Source: Isoetes taiwanensis | Taxonomy: Eukaryota > Streptophyta > Lycopodiopsida > Isoetales > Isoetaceae | Length of the DNA: 64,000 nucleotides | Direction: 5' to 3' | NCBI GenBank assembly: GCA_021234155.1 | Contig: JAJEKV010000215.1 | Span: 744,001-808,000 of the forward strand | In this document: positions 20,393 to 31,020 of the stretch, piece by piece | Numbering within the stretch: the first letter of the stretch is position 1 | How the letters are laid out: each line of letters begins with the position of its first letter | Notes under the pieces: model-generated | Seen by the model: only the letters and a program-made list of their open reading frames with translations | Databases searched by the model: none | What the model was told of the DNA's origin: nothing | Translations under genes and position numbers: made by a program

Positions 20393-21446
20393 ATTTGATA
20401 GGCCTTTAGTTTCTTCATAAAATTACCTTCAAGGGTAGTCTGATGCAGATATAAACAAACAATTACAGATCGACACAAAATATTTTAAAAGGCTATTTAT
20501 GACGATGTCATTGGTGAAGCCTGGCTATGTATCTCAAAACGTTCAGATACTTCTTTGACAGCAAAAGCACATTTATGACTTGTTTCCTGCTTTGTGGAGA
20601 ATATAGACATGAAAGACTTTACGTCAGTATGTTATGTGAAGAACCTAATATGGAAAATTTGTTGCAGATAAATAGAACAATGCAGGTCAACACCAAGCAT
20701 GAGGATAAGTAAATAGCAGACATGATGGAGAACATTCAGGATTTATGGAGACCAGTGATGGATAGAAGTGAAAAAAAGAAGAGATTAGACACAATGCAAG
20801 TCTCCATACTGCAAACCAGCAACAAAAACATTAAGTATATCTTATCTCTAATAGCTATTCATGCGATTCCAGCCCAAAACGCAAATGCAAGGCAAATGCA
20901 AGTGTGAAAGGGGAGGATCTCCATTCAAATTCCAACGCTGGAACACCGAAACATACCAAACAGAGCTTTTTAGCCTCAACCTAGTTGAAGGTACCCTATG
21001 TGACCGGAAGAAAATGATGCATTGCGGTATTCTGATTCAAATAAAATGGGTCTGTTTGGAGCTCTAACAGAAGAACAGGGTAAGATTTAGGGCATAAAGA
21101 ATGAGATCCATTCAAACAGAAGAAAACCGGATGAAGACCCAGAATAGACGACCCATTAGGGCCAAAATGCGGATTTATCAGAGAATGAGCAGCAAATAAA
21201 GAATATGGCTCGTGATTTTAAGCAACTCTGCCGGTTTTGGGTGGATTCCATAATAAAAATACATGCAATGTCTAAAAACAAAGATCAGAGTGGGCAAAGC
21301 AGATTAGTCACACAGATCCATCGCAGCCGCTGGTATGTGGAACAGCAATGGCGGATGTTTACACGGATTGACGCTCCCTTGCTTTCATTCCGCCCATTAA
21401 AAAAAAATCCAGCATCCCGGAACGGGGAGAGGGAACGTGGCACAGA
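20393..21446. other. Intergenic, no supported gene
   Basis: AT-rich, short frames only. An ACGTGGCA element occurs at about 21435, just left of the foldback transposon. Confidence 0.55.
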
Positions 21447-21922
21447 TATCAAAGCGGCGTAGGATAGTCTTACCCTGGATTGGGGGATCCCGGAGGTGTG
21501 ATCCCAGAGGACGGGATCCCCAGAGCGCGTGTGATCCCGGAGGGCGGGATCCCCTTACTGCGCAGTAACTGCGAAAAAAAAAGCCCCTTATAGCAAAACT
21601 CAGCCAAGTTTTCTTATGCTTTTTTCTTGGCCGATCCTCCACGGAATCGGCTGGGGTTTGTGCGAGGTTGGTCGGAATGGGCTTGAGAAGAGCTGTAGTT
21701 TGATGCCAAGGAGGAAGAGAGGGCCGCGCCGCTGCTATCAGCAAGCAAAAATCCGGCCAAAAAATGGCCCTAAACTGCGCAGTCACCATTTAACTGTGCA
21801 GTTAACGGCGGGATCCTGTCCTCCGGGATCACACGCCCTCTGGGATCCCGTCCTCCGGGATCACATCTCCGGGATCCCCCAATCCAGGGTAAGACTATCC
21901 TACGCCTATCAGGTATCAAAGC
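21447..21922. mobile_element. GGATCC-rich foldback element with 9-bp flanking repeats
   Basis: GCGTAGGATAGTCTTACCC at 21457 returns as its reverse complement ending at 21905, and the inverted arms run on for about 115 bp through repeated GGGATCCC/GGATCCCGG motifs to ACTGCGCAGT. TATCAAAGC is duplicated exactly at 21447-21455 and 21914-21922. A 9-bp target duplication with long terminal inverted repeats suggests a Mutator-like (MULE) non-autonomous element. The left end lacks about 7 bases (CCTGATA) present at the right end. The core of about 200 bp encodes nothing recognisable. Confidence 0.72.
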
Positions 21923-22091
21923 CATCTCATTTTAATATTTTAATGAGAAAGATTTGACTACTTTCAAGGCAGGTTCAACTTGAAGGTTGCTTTCCCGAGA
22001 TTATGACATTTGCAGGATTATATAAAGAAGCAGTTGGTGTGGCTGAATGCACTCCACACATAAGGAACCACACACAGAGAGATGCATGGAA

Positions 22092-22245
22092 GAGATCCAC
22101 AATGGGTGGTCGGGTTAAGAATGAGATTAAGAAAAGAGCTGGCAGAAGGGATATTCGAGGGATTGATTTGGTAGAGATCCACAATGTGTGGTGGTATTAA
22201 CAATGAGATTAAGAAAAGAGCTGGCAGAAGGGATATTCTATGTAT
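22092..22245. repeat. 82-bp-period tandem duplication upstream of the kinase
   Basis: GAGATCCACAATG ... AATGAGATTAAGAAAAGAGC ... GGCAGAAGGGATATTC occurs at 22092 and again at 22174. The second copy carries a short deletion. It lies about 200 bp upstream of the kinase TATA box and may or may not be part of its promoter. Confidence 0.8.
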
Positions 22246-22433
22246 TCAATCTTATCAAGATAAGGTGGTGGAGGCCAGCTGCATCCATCCAGGAAGAAGA
22301 ATATATGGCTCGTGTTTCATGGTATGGGGTGAAATTAAAAAAGTGAACGTGTTAGAATATAACGTCTAGCCGTACTTTTAGGGGACAGAAAAGGAGGGCG
22401 CCAGCGTGGCAGCCAGGTAGGCAAGATCAGGTG

Positions 22434-22441
22434 TATAAAAG
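22434..22441 (+). promoter_or_regulatory. TATA box of the kinase gene
   Basis: TATAAAAG lies 55 bases upstream of the ATG at 22489. About 30 bp further upstream is GCGTGGCAGCC, a G-box/ABRE-like core. The second kinase copy has TATAAAGG 53 bases from the homologous ATG and a GCCACGT nearby, so the arrangement is conserved between copies, which supports a real promoter. Confidence 0.75.
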
Positions 22442-22488
22442 GCTGCATTTTGGGGTGGAGGGGCAATCTGTGTATTGCATTGCCGAAA

Positions 22489-23316
22489 ATGAGACTACTT
22501 CAGAAGCCGAGCAATGCGGATCTCGATTTCGAAGCAAAATACGAGCTTGTGGATGAAATGCTGGGGGACGGAGACACGGCAAAGGTCTGGGTCTGTGTGG
22601 ACCGGCTTACCGGCGAGCGCCTAGCCTGCAAGGTCGTCCGCAAGAGGCGAAACCGGGACCAGGACGTGAAGCGGGAAATCGAACTGATGACCCTGGTTTC
22701 CGGTCATCCCAACATCGTCGCCCTCCGGTCGACCTACGAGGACCCGTTGCATACCTACCTGGTAATGGATCTCTGCCCTGGCGGCGAGCTTTTTAACCTG
22801 ATCCATGAAAAAGGCGGTCTCCCGGAAAATCTCGCCCGCCCCATTTTCCGGTCCCTCGTTTCCGCCATTTCCCATTGCCATTCCCTCGGCGTCATCCACC
22901 GGGATCTTAAACTGGAAAATATCCTTCTCACCGGAAATGGCCTCGACATCAAACTCGCTGATTTCGGGCTCTCCATTCGCTGCTCCAGTAACCAACGGTT
23001 CAACGAATTGGTCGGTAGTCCCTTTTTTATGGCGCCGGAATTGGTCCGGAAAGCTGGTTATGGGCCGGAAGTTGATGTCTGGAGTGCCGGAGTTGTTTTA
23101 TATGTTTTGTTGAGTGGTGTTCCCCCCTTTTGGGGCCCCACGTCTTCCCAAATTTTTAAGGCTATCATTGATGGTTGTGTTTCGTTTGGAGATTCCCGGT
23201 GGTCGGATGTTTCTTCCGATGCCAAAAACCTTATTCTTGGCATGCTTTGCCGTTCCGCTTCTCAGCGTTTGACTCTCTCACAAGTTTTGCAACACCCTTG
23301 GCTTCTTTGCCACTGA
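22489..23316 (+). CDS. PPCK/PEPKR2-like Ser/Thr protein kinase, 275 aa
   Basis: This is an intact single-exon kinase domain of the CDPK/SnRK (CAMK) group without EF hands or a regulatory tail, the layout of plant PEP-carboxylase kinases and PEPKR relatives, and about their usual length. Visible catalytic parts: Gly loop LGDGDTAKV (residues 25-33, third Gly replaced by Ala), Lys48 in ACKVV, helix-C Glu63, HRDLKLEN at 137-144, DFG at 158-160, MAPE at 181-184, DVWSAG at 196-201 and Arg260. The start is the ATG after a TATA box 55 bp upstream; an in-frame TTG at 22450 would lie upstream of the expected transcription start. PPCK enzymes phosphorylate PEP carboxylase; the true substrate here is unknown, and similarity to PEPKR2 (ADFGL.IR, GSP..APE) is at least as good. 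The 5' half is visibly GC-richer than the 3' half. Confidence 0.9.
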   Translation: MRLLQKPSNADLDFEAKYELVDEMLGDGDTAKVWVCVDRLTGERLACKVVRKRRNRDQDVKREIELMTLVSGHPNIVALRSTYEDPLHTYLVMDLCPGGELFNLIHEKGGLPENLARPIFRSLVSAISHCHSLGVIHRDLKLENILLTGNGLDIKLADFGLSIRCSSNQRFNELVGSPFFMAPELVRKAGYGPEVDVWSAGVVLYVLLSGVPPFWGPTSSQIFKAIIDGCVSFGDSRWSDVSSDAKNLILGMLCRSASQRLTLSQVLQHPWLLCH

Positions 23317-24036
23317 ATTTTCCTTAATTGGAAACAATCTTCCTTAATTGGAAACAATTTTGTTCAAAGCAAATACAATATAGTTACAAACGCGTTCTCA
23401 TATAAGTTTTCATATGCCACGTGTTTTATCCGTTTTATGTCATCTATATATTTTTGTTTCCTATGTTGTAATGGTTTCAGTTAGTATGTGAATGAATCTA
23501 TCTTCTTCAATGGTAAGTTTCTTGACTCTATTTCTTATGTTTGCATCACATGTGTAAATCAGTAATCAACTTGCTCATAGTCACTTAATTTTTCGTGAAA
23601 TTTAAGGCATGTAGATCTAACTTAGAGGGGTCAACATAGAGCCCTCTCTACCCCTATATAATGAAATGGCATCAGCTTGTTGTTTCAAGAACAGATGGCT
23701 CGACGCATAACAACTTGCTCATGTCCATTTCATATTACATACAAACTAAAATCTTATGTGCTATCATCATACTTGTGTTCTGGGGCTTATGTTGTTGAAC
23801 TATGCTATAATGTAATCTCCATGTTGCTACTAGATGGGAAATGGTAAATGTACCTATTAGTTGAGCAATACAAGGATTGCCAAAGGGCAAAAATGTGCAA
23901 CAGGAGGCTTGGGCAGTGGTAGCATTAGTGAATTCAGTTTTGCTTGGACCATTTCCACACACAATATGCAGTCCTACTGCTACAAAGAAAAATGATAGAA
24001 TAAAACTTTTCCATTTCCATATTACACAATGGACTG
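23317..24036. other. 3' flank of the kinase, no supported gene
   Basis: Probably holds the kinase 3' UTR. A short direct repeat (CTTCCTTAATTGGAAACAA, twice) follows the stop at once. No canonical AATAAA stands out close by. The rest is AT-rich without recognisable coding. Confidence 0.5.
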
Positions 24037-24196
24037 CCAATTCAGGTTATGGTAGAGAAATGCCTGCACAGTTATGAACTTCCTCCTTGACATAACAACA
24101 AACCTTTAATTTGCCTGCCTTCGGACCAAGCAAGCTCATTGTCAACCTTGTCAACATCTCACTCAGATAACATTTGACTTAAAGCCGTTGATCAAT
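24037..24196 (-). repeat. Inverted copy of block A
   Basis: Reverse complement of 12713-12866, including TAAAGGTTTGTTGTTAT and the GACAAGGTTGACAATGAG core. It is displaced relative to the other right-arm blocks: in a simple inverted duplication it should lie beyond 28943. Rearrangement or a separate duplication is implied. Confidence 0.8.
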
Positions 24197-24359
24197 TGCA
24201 CCATAAAAGGATGCAGGTCTTACATTCACCTAGGTAGTTAATACCTTTGTAAGGGGGAAAACTTAGATGTGGTTTTCTCGATAAGTGTCTTTCCCAAACA
24301 TTTTGGTGGGTTTTTTTCATTTATGCTTTTATGCAAATGTTTCGAGTGTCTTTCCCAAA
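24197..24359. other. Spacer with short direct repeat
   Basis: TCTTTCCCAAACATTTTGGT occurs twice (about 24287 and 24349), leading into the minisatellite field. No gene. Confidence 0.6.
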
Positions 24360-25460
24360 CATTTTGGTGGGAATGTCTAAAAATAGAATTTTTTTGGAAC
24401 CTTGCAAACGCTGAAAATAGAATGTCCTAGAACTTCCAGATGCTCATTGGTAAGCACCTCAGTCTAAAAATAGAAAGTGTTGTGGATCTTTGCAAACACT
24501 CAAAATATAATGTCCTGGAATGTCCTAGAGTGTTTTAGAATGTCTAAAAATAGAAAGTTCTTTGGAACTTTGCAAATGCTCAAAATAGAATGTCTCGGAA
24601 TGTTCCAGATGCTCACGGGTAAGCATCTCAGTCTAAAAATCGAAAGTACCATAGTCTAAAAATAGAAGCTTTCTAAAAGTTTGCAAGAACTCATAATAAA
24701 ATGTTTTCAGATGCTCCTGGGCAAGTACCTCAGTCTAAAAATACAAAGTTTTGTAGAACTTTACAAACACTCAAAATAGAATGTTCTAAAAATGGAATGT
24801 CTAGACTGTTCCAGATGCTCATGAGCAAGCACCTCATTCTAAAAATAGAAAGTTTTGTGGAACTTTGCAAACACTCAAAATAGAATATTCTTGAATGTTT
24901 GCAGATGCTCATGGACAAGCACCCCAGTCTAAAAATAGCAAGTTTTGTGGAACTTTGCAAACAATCAAAATAGAATGTTCTAGAATGTTCCAGATGCTCA
25001 TGGGCAAGCACCTCAGTCTAAAAATAGCAAGTTTTTGGAAACTTTGCAAACACTCAAAATACAATATTCTAGAATGTTCCAGATGCTCATGGAGAAGCAC
25101 CTCAGTGTAAAAATAGGAACTTTTGGAACTTTGCAAACACTCAAAATAGAATATTCTAGAATGTTCTAGATGCTCTTGATAAGCATCTCAGTCTAAAAAT
25201 AGTAAGTTTCTTAAATCTTTACAAATACTCACAATAGAATGTTCTAGAATGTCACAGATATTCATGGGCACTCAAACTAGAATGTTGTAGGATATTCCAG
25301 ATGCTCCTGGGCAAGCACCTCAGTCTAAAAGTAGCAAGCTTTTTGGAACTTTGAAAATGCTCAAAATAGAATATTCTGGAACATTGCAAACGCTCAAAAT
25401 AAAATATTCTAGAATGTCTCAGATGCTCATACGGAAACACCGCGATCTAAAAATAGTGGA
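24360..25460. repeat. Minisatellite with period about 88 bp
   Basis: About a dozen imperfect units carry the landmarks GAATGTTCCAGATGCTC, GCAAGCACCTCAGTCTAAAA and AACTTTGCAAACACTCAAAA. The best-kept neighbours start near 24973, 25061 and 25148. Units vary in length and are more eroded at both ends. Because the period is near 3n+1, frames rotate between units; open stretches here are not genes. Confidence 0.9.
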
Positions 25461-25479
25461 TATAGTAGAGGTGGCCTCA

Positions 25480-26290
25480 TGGGTGTAGATGGGGTATGGG
25501 TCCTCATGCGTGTATGTGTGAATATGCTACTCATGATTGATACTTTGTTGGCAATAGAATAAGGGGTTAGGCAGTATGTGTGAATAAGGATGTGAAATGC
25601 TTTGGAGTGCAGTAGGTGTGAGTAACATCCTCATTGGTGATACTTTGAATTGGTAGTGTTCTCCTCATGAGTGATACACTAGAATCGGTAGTAGGGCATG
25701 TGTGTATATGAACTTCCACAGGGTGTGAGTAAACTCCTCATGCATGGGTGCCAAGTAATAGATACGGTAAAGATCCTCATAGGTGTATATGTGGATATGC
25801 TCCTCATGGGTGATACTTTGGAATTGATACCAAGTATATCAAGTGTAATGGAGTGTAGTATATGTGGGTAGGCTCCTCATGGGTGATACGTTGAAATTAA
25901 TAATAAGCATGAATAAGCTCCTCATGGGTGGTTGAGCAATGGATGATGAGTAACATGGAAAGTTTCTTGAATATATAGGTGTTGTACTTTCGAATTCATA
26001 GTAGATATAGTAAGCTTTCAATGGGTGATACATTGGAATTGGTAGTAAATGTATGTAAGCTCCCAATGGGTAATAGTTTGAAATTGGTAGTTGGAATTGA
26101 TAGTGAGTATGAATAAGAATATCAATTGTTATAGCGTATACTACATGTGAGTAGGCTCCTCATGGGGTGATACTTTAGAATTAGTAATAAGCATGAGTAA
26201 GCTCCTTATGGATAGTTGAGAAGTAGATGCTGAGAAACATAGGAAGTTTCTTGAACATATAGGGTTGTACTTTAGAATTCATACTATGAG
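25480..26290. repeat. Degenerate tandem field around TCCTCATGGGTGATAC
   Basis: The motif CTCCTCATGGGTGATAC with TTGGAATTGGTAGT recurs at irregular 60-120 bp spacing through this block, alongside phrases such as GAATATGCTCCTCATG. It is a second, more degraded satellite abutting the 88-bp field. Confidence 0.75.
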
Positions 26291-26461
26291 CAGGCATGTT
26301 TTTGTGCAAACTGAGGCAAGAGGCCGAGCCGAGGAATAGTTTCAAGGATGTCCAAACCGAGGCGAGGCCCCGGAGGGGCCGAGCCAAGGAAGGGTGCAAA
26401 AGAGGCCCCGTTAAGAAAATATAATTTACACTAGTTCTAAGGCCCCGGAGAGGCCCTTTTC
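26291..26461. repeat. GC-rich insert with a doubled GGCCCCGTTAAG motif
   Basis: This GC-rich block (GGCGAGGCCCCGGAGGGGCC) is absent from the left inverted arm. GGCCCCGTTAAGAAAATATA occurs at 26403 and again at 26489, inside the right arm edge, so part of the arm end was duplicated together with GC-rich filler. Confidence 0.65.
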
Positions 26462-27700
26462 TAGTTACACTATAATAAAATACCATCGGCCCCGTTAAGA
26501 AAATATAATTTATGGTAGCTAATTGGGTTTACTTTCTTCAGCCAAATGTAAAAATGAATTTGTTCCTTCATCTATTATAACCTACAAATTTATCGCGGCG
26601 GCCTTGGCCGCCGTGAATATTTCTCTTTTTTGCCACCCTATGTGTAGGATGAGCAATGCTCCAGCTTTTATTAAACTCTTGATCCCTATGAAGAAAGATT
26701 AAGCTATTGCATGCAATTTCCTTTCCCCTACAAATAGTGTGCACACAACATCTGTCTGTTTATGAGTAAGTACCTATTTTTTTCATATTAGTTAGATAGA
26801 AGATTCTTTATGAAACATTGTAGCATTTGCATATTTCCGTGGGAAATTACTTAACAAACATTGTGAACATTGTGAATGTTCTTTTATGTTGTTTGTCAAG
26901 ATGACCTACATTCGCAAACGCAAGGTTATGCTATCTGCCATCTTGTAAAATGCATACAAATAATGTATTCTATTATGCTATATCAAATGCAAGGTTATGC
27001 TATCTGCCATCTTGTAAAATGCATACAAACAATGTATTCTATTATGTTATATGTCATCTTATAAGATGCATTGTATAAGCCAAGTGATTAATTGAATTAA
27101 AATATATCCAGGTAAATGTCCATGCTGAGCACAAAGAATGTACATGCATAACAAAGTCTATTCTATTCTATTGCATAACAAAGTGCTTTGCGCTTCAACG
27201 AAACACAATATTTAGTTTTATGAATAACACTTCCAGAAGAACAAAGGCAATATTAAGACAGCGTTGGTGCCAGAGGCCACCTATCACAACAAGTTGCATA
27301 TATATTTTGTCATTTTACTTTGTTTATTTTGTTAGAATTGTCATTTAGTTTTGTTTCTTTTGTTAGAATTAGATGATGTGCTTGATTAACAACTTGTCTT
27401 CTGTCATCGTGCATTTCAAAATTATGTAAACACTTGGGATGGGACAAACTTACCTGTAAATACCTTCCTTCTGTACATATCTCTTTATTAACCTAGAGTA
27501 AAGGTTGTCTTGGTAGAGAGCAGCACATGAAAAGAATGTTAACAACGACAAAAGAACACAGGAAAATGTTCATTACTACAAACCTACTCATAGACTTGAA
27601 TCTCTAAAATTGTTCTGTGGGATATTTTTCTATTGCGATATTTTTTGTACTGTACGTCATTTTAAAGCAACGATTGTGTTAGTTCTCTACAATATGTGCC
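26462..27700 (-). repeat. Inverted copy of block C (right arm)
   Basis: Reverse complement of 13256-14468, from TTACACTATAATAAAATACC to the AGTTCTCTACAATATGT edge. It lacks the (ATCTT)7 insert of the left arm. It carries its own duplication of about 65 bp (GCAAGGTTATGCTATCTGCC..., about 26921 and 26991) and a GC-rich change at the NotI-like site. Confidence 0.88.
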
Positions 27701-27962
27701 CAAAGTTGGAAGACCACTCGAATTTCAACGGTACTTTGCATGAGCCATGATATTACTTCTTAAGGCATGATTTGCTATTTCCCAAGGTCTTCACTACCAT
27801 TCCACCCAGAAAAAATCATCTTTTTATCCGTCATTTTCTTCCTTTTAAAATACCATTGCCATTTGTCGAGACCAAAGTTCGCAAGACCAATTTTCCTAGT
27901 AAAAAATACACCATTTATCCATCACATACAAAAAATTGCTAAAATTCCATCCAATTTAGCTC

Positions 27963-28440
27963 AGGCTCAAACATGCCAAGGTGGCTCAAACATGCCACGT
28001 GGGCTCCAACATGCCAAGGTGACTCAAACATGCCATGCGGGCTCCAACATGCAACCTAGGCTCCAACGTGCCAAGGAGGCTCAAACATGTCACGTGGGCT
28101 CCAACATGCCACCTAGGCTCCATCATGCCAAGGTGGCTAAAACATGCCACCTAGGCTCCAACGTGCCACCTAGGCTCCAACATGCCAAGATGGCTCAAAC
28201 ATGCCACCTCGACTCCAACATGCCACCTAGGATCAAACATGCCAAGGTGGCTCAAACATGCCAGCAGGCTCCAACATGCCAAGGTGGCTCAAACACGCCA
28301 CGTAAGCTCCAACATGCCACCTAGGCTCCATCATGCCAAGGTGGCTCAAACATACCACCTAGGTTCCAACATGCCAAGGTGGCTCAAACATGCCACCTAG
28401 GCTCAAACATGCCATGCACGCTCCAAGATGCGAAGGTGGA
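27963..28440. repeat. 19-bp minisatellite, about 25 units
   Basis: Head-to-tail 19-base units of the type CAAACATGCCAAGGTGGCT alternate with variants such as CCAACATGCCACCTAGGCT. Because 19 is not a multiple of 3, all three frames are read in rotation, giving a 57-bp, 19-residue pseudo-protein repeat (QTCHLGSNMP type). The block lies between blocks C' and B' of the right arm and has no counterpart in the left arm. Confidence 0.93.
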
Positions 28441-28570
28441 ACCATCATCCAATTAAATTGGGATTATGTCAACTCCAAAATCACGCCAACCTGCTGTTGT
28501 CTTCTAGGGGGGTTTTGTTTTTTTTAATCTTTTTTTTTGGACTTGATAAATAACATAAGGTTGCGATTCA

Positions 28571-28943
28571 CGTGAGTAAAAAAATGTCTTAGCATGCTTC
28601 CTCAGAAATCAAGACGATGGATATATGATACATTTGTTAATGCGACAAACTCAATATCTTGAATTTTGAACCTTCAGTAAATAATTGCAATACAACACCT
28701 GGGACAAATCCTTTGTCAGAAATTTCATGAAACAGCTTTAATGCATCACTAACTTTTTAGAGATCTACAAAGTCCATCCAGAATGGACCTTTCTAGTTTT
28801 ACAAAGACCACATCTGGATACATATTTTGTGCCATCATACTTCCAAAAATATGAGAAGCCTCTTTTAACTTTTCTTGCTTGAGATAAACTATCTATAAGA
28901 ACATGGTAGGAGATTCAAGATGCTTTCCTCAACCTTGCTCATT
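28571..28943 (-). repeat. Inverted copy of block B (right arm)
   Basis: Reverse complement of 12871-13255, from the CATGCTTCCTCA edge to AACCTTGCTCATTGG. It carries the PPR fragment listed separately. Confidence 0.88.
28670..28915 (-). pseudogene. P-type PPR fragment, second copy
   Basis: On the minus strand this is the counterpart of 12925-13150, with the same KEASHIF.. and DALKLFHEISDKGFVPG-like segments and stops at comparable points. The shared disabling changes show the gene was already dead when duplicated. Confidence 0.75.
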
Positions 28944-30293
28944 GGTTCTCCCAATTATAGATCAAGAAGTTTCAAGACATCCATGCTTCTGAGGTTGTCA
29001 ATTAGAGCTTGCATAGAGCTAAATGTTTCTTGCAGATATTTAAATAACAGGTTTACAACAATTCTTAAACTAGAAGCGCCACAAATAACCGCGTCTAAGA
29101 GTATGATAAGTGTCGTTATAATCATAACTATTGCATGGAAATGACCAGAACATTTCATAACTAGCACAAGACAATAAATATGCACTGAAGCACTAGGGCC
29201 TGTAGTGATCAACAGTCCTCTTCTTTCATGAATAAAGGACCACGATCTAGAGATAAGGGGGCAAAGACTACTTTATGGGTTTGTTAAGAAGGAAAGAGTA
29301 GCTAGTATAGACTAAGCCAAAAGAACTACTACTAGAAGAACTGCTACTGTAGTAAGCATAATGACGTAAAGATTACTTTGAGGGTTTATTAAGAAGGAAA
29401 GAACAACTGTTGTAGGCTAAGCATGTTGAGGATAAAATTACTTTTGAGGGTTTGCTAAGAACCACAAAGGTCAGCTCATGTCCAGAGGTTGGGACTCACA
29501 GGGTTGGAAAATATTAAGGTTGTGTCCCTAATTAGATGCATAGATTTCCTTTATCCAAGGAGGATCCAAGCAGCAAGTTTATGGCCATTCTTATTGGTTC
29601 CAAGGATGGTAGATATGCCACATGTGGCCCTCCAACCAAAAAGGTTGGCTTCTGGCTGCTTTGGCATTTCTATTCTTGTAACAAACTACCAGAGCCTCCT
29701 TCTGATGCTCTTCTACTCTATCCATGTATGCCTTCCATGCCTCTGATTCAATCCTAGCTATGGCTGATTTATCTGTGGCACATATGCCTGCAGTGGATAT
29801 TTTTTTAAATTTTTTCTTGTCCATTTGCTCGTCGGACTGTTATGGCGCATGTTGTAGAGGCTACGCAATCCAGGCTAGGCAACCCTGCTTAGGTACACCA
29901 AACGAATTTATTATTTGCGAATAAACCCCCAATTTGTATAAATCTATACCCAGCTCTTCATAATGGATGCTAAAAATCGAATTTGGAAAGGGATTTAGAT
30001 CTGGGCTTTATGTCTGATTTGCGAAGCAAAAAAAGGACAAAAATAAAGCTAGTTTGAAGGGCAAAAAGGAGCTCTAACCTCTTCCTCTTATATTTTCTGC
30101 TGCTCCTTTGTTATCTGATGCTTCAGATTGAGCTTTTGCTAACCACAATAGAACAGAAGAATGTGAGGGTTTTATCATACAATAGAATTGTCATACACAT
30201 TTGAGCAGAACATCACAAATATACTTAACTGGGAGATGCTAGATGTCAGAATAACTAGGATGTACATATTCCTTTTCTCTGATATCCATTCAG
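28944..30293. other. Intergenic with one coding-like minus-strand stretch
   Basis: No identified gene. At 29800-29591 (minus) an open stretch reads ARIESEAWKAYMDRVEEHQK then EALVVCYKNRNAKAARSQPF, charged and helical in character and preceded by an acceptor-like CCACTGCAG. It could be an orphan exon; I do not recognise it. Confidence 0.35.
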
Positions 30294-31020
30294 CTACAGC
30301 TTAGCATTGCGGTGCTGTTGAACATGTAAATTCTGCAAAAATAACTTCAAAACTTAAGAAAGAGAGCATAATGATGGAGGATAATACAATACATTGCATT
30401 ATGTAATGTGCTAACAATATTGTTATATAGAAAAGAAGCAAGCAAATCTTACAAAATTGAAGTTCAGGGTCATACCAATCCTATTCCATCAAAGCTGTCA
30501 TTCTTCTCAGCTTCCAGTTTCTGGATCACATCAGAGTACATAGAAGTATGAAAGGATGGATAAACAACCCTATGCCATTTTCGATCTGCAAGCTCTGAAG
30601 CTTTCTTCAAAACTGCATCGAAAGTGTGTTCCGCATCATCAAAACAGGCATCAACAAGGCCAGATCCGACATCCATCTTTTCAGTATATTTCATTCCCTT
30701 AAGAACCAGATCTTTGAACGTCTTTGACCCCATTTTGCTTCTCAACAATGCAGTACTTGCAGGCGAAATAATCACATTAATATCCATAGCACTGGAATAT
30801 AAAAATCCCTTGTTTCGTCTCATAAACCTGCGATCATGCGGCATAGCCAAGAGCAAGCCTCTGGCGGCAGCATGGCCGCCATTGTGGACACATTTAGGTG
30901 CATTAGGGTAAAAACTATATCATTCAAATTGTGCATGAGAAGGGAAAATCGATGAGGAGTATCCTGCTCTTGCATCCATGGCAGATCCAGGCCATTGAAA
31001 AAACTTCCCATCGTTCAACT
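30294..31020 (-). pseudogene. Peroxisomal delta3,delta2-enoyl-CoA isomerase-like gene, broken
   Basis: The minus strand encodes a crotonase-fold protein resembling plant ECI/IBR10 enoyl-CoA isomerases of fatty-acid beta-oxidation. Landmarks are LNDGKFF after an acceptor-like TTCTGTGCAG, FFNGLDLPWMQEQ, the oxyanion-loop GGHAAARGLLLAM, HDRRFMRRNKGFLYSSAMDI, and a C-terminal helix ending DSFDGIGL. A donor GTATGA at 30475 and acceptor TTTTTGCAG at 30333 define a 142-bp intron of phase 0. The last exon encodes NLHVQQHRNAKL and a stop, and AKL is a plausible type-1 peroxisomal signal. Two breaks disable it: an extra T in the T6 run near 31007 and a small deletion just before GGHAAA near 30868. The first part of the fold is not recognisable upstream. 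Confidence 0.72.

Noticed and set aside
22450-22488. A 13-codon N-terminal extension of the kinase
   Set aside because: It starts at TTG only 9 bases after the TATA box, upstream of any likely transcription start; the ATG at 22489 is matched by the paralogue.
24730-25110. Short ORFs with MFQMLMGKHLSLKIESF-like repeats
   Set aside because: They are translations of the 88-bp minisatellite and shift frame from unit to unit.
27767-28324. A 185-codon repeat protein
   Set aside because: It is the read-through of a 19-bp minisatellite that is open in more than one frame; no start context or domain.
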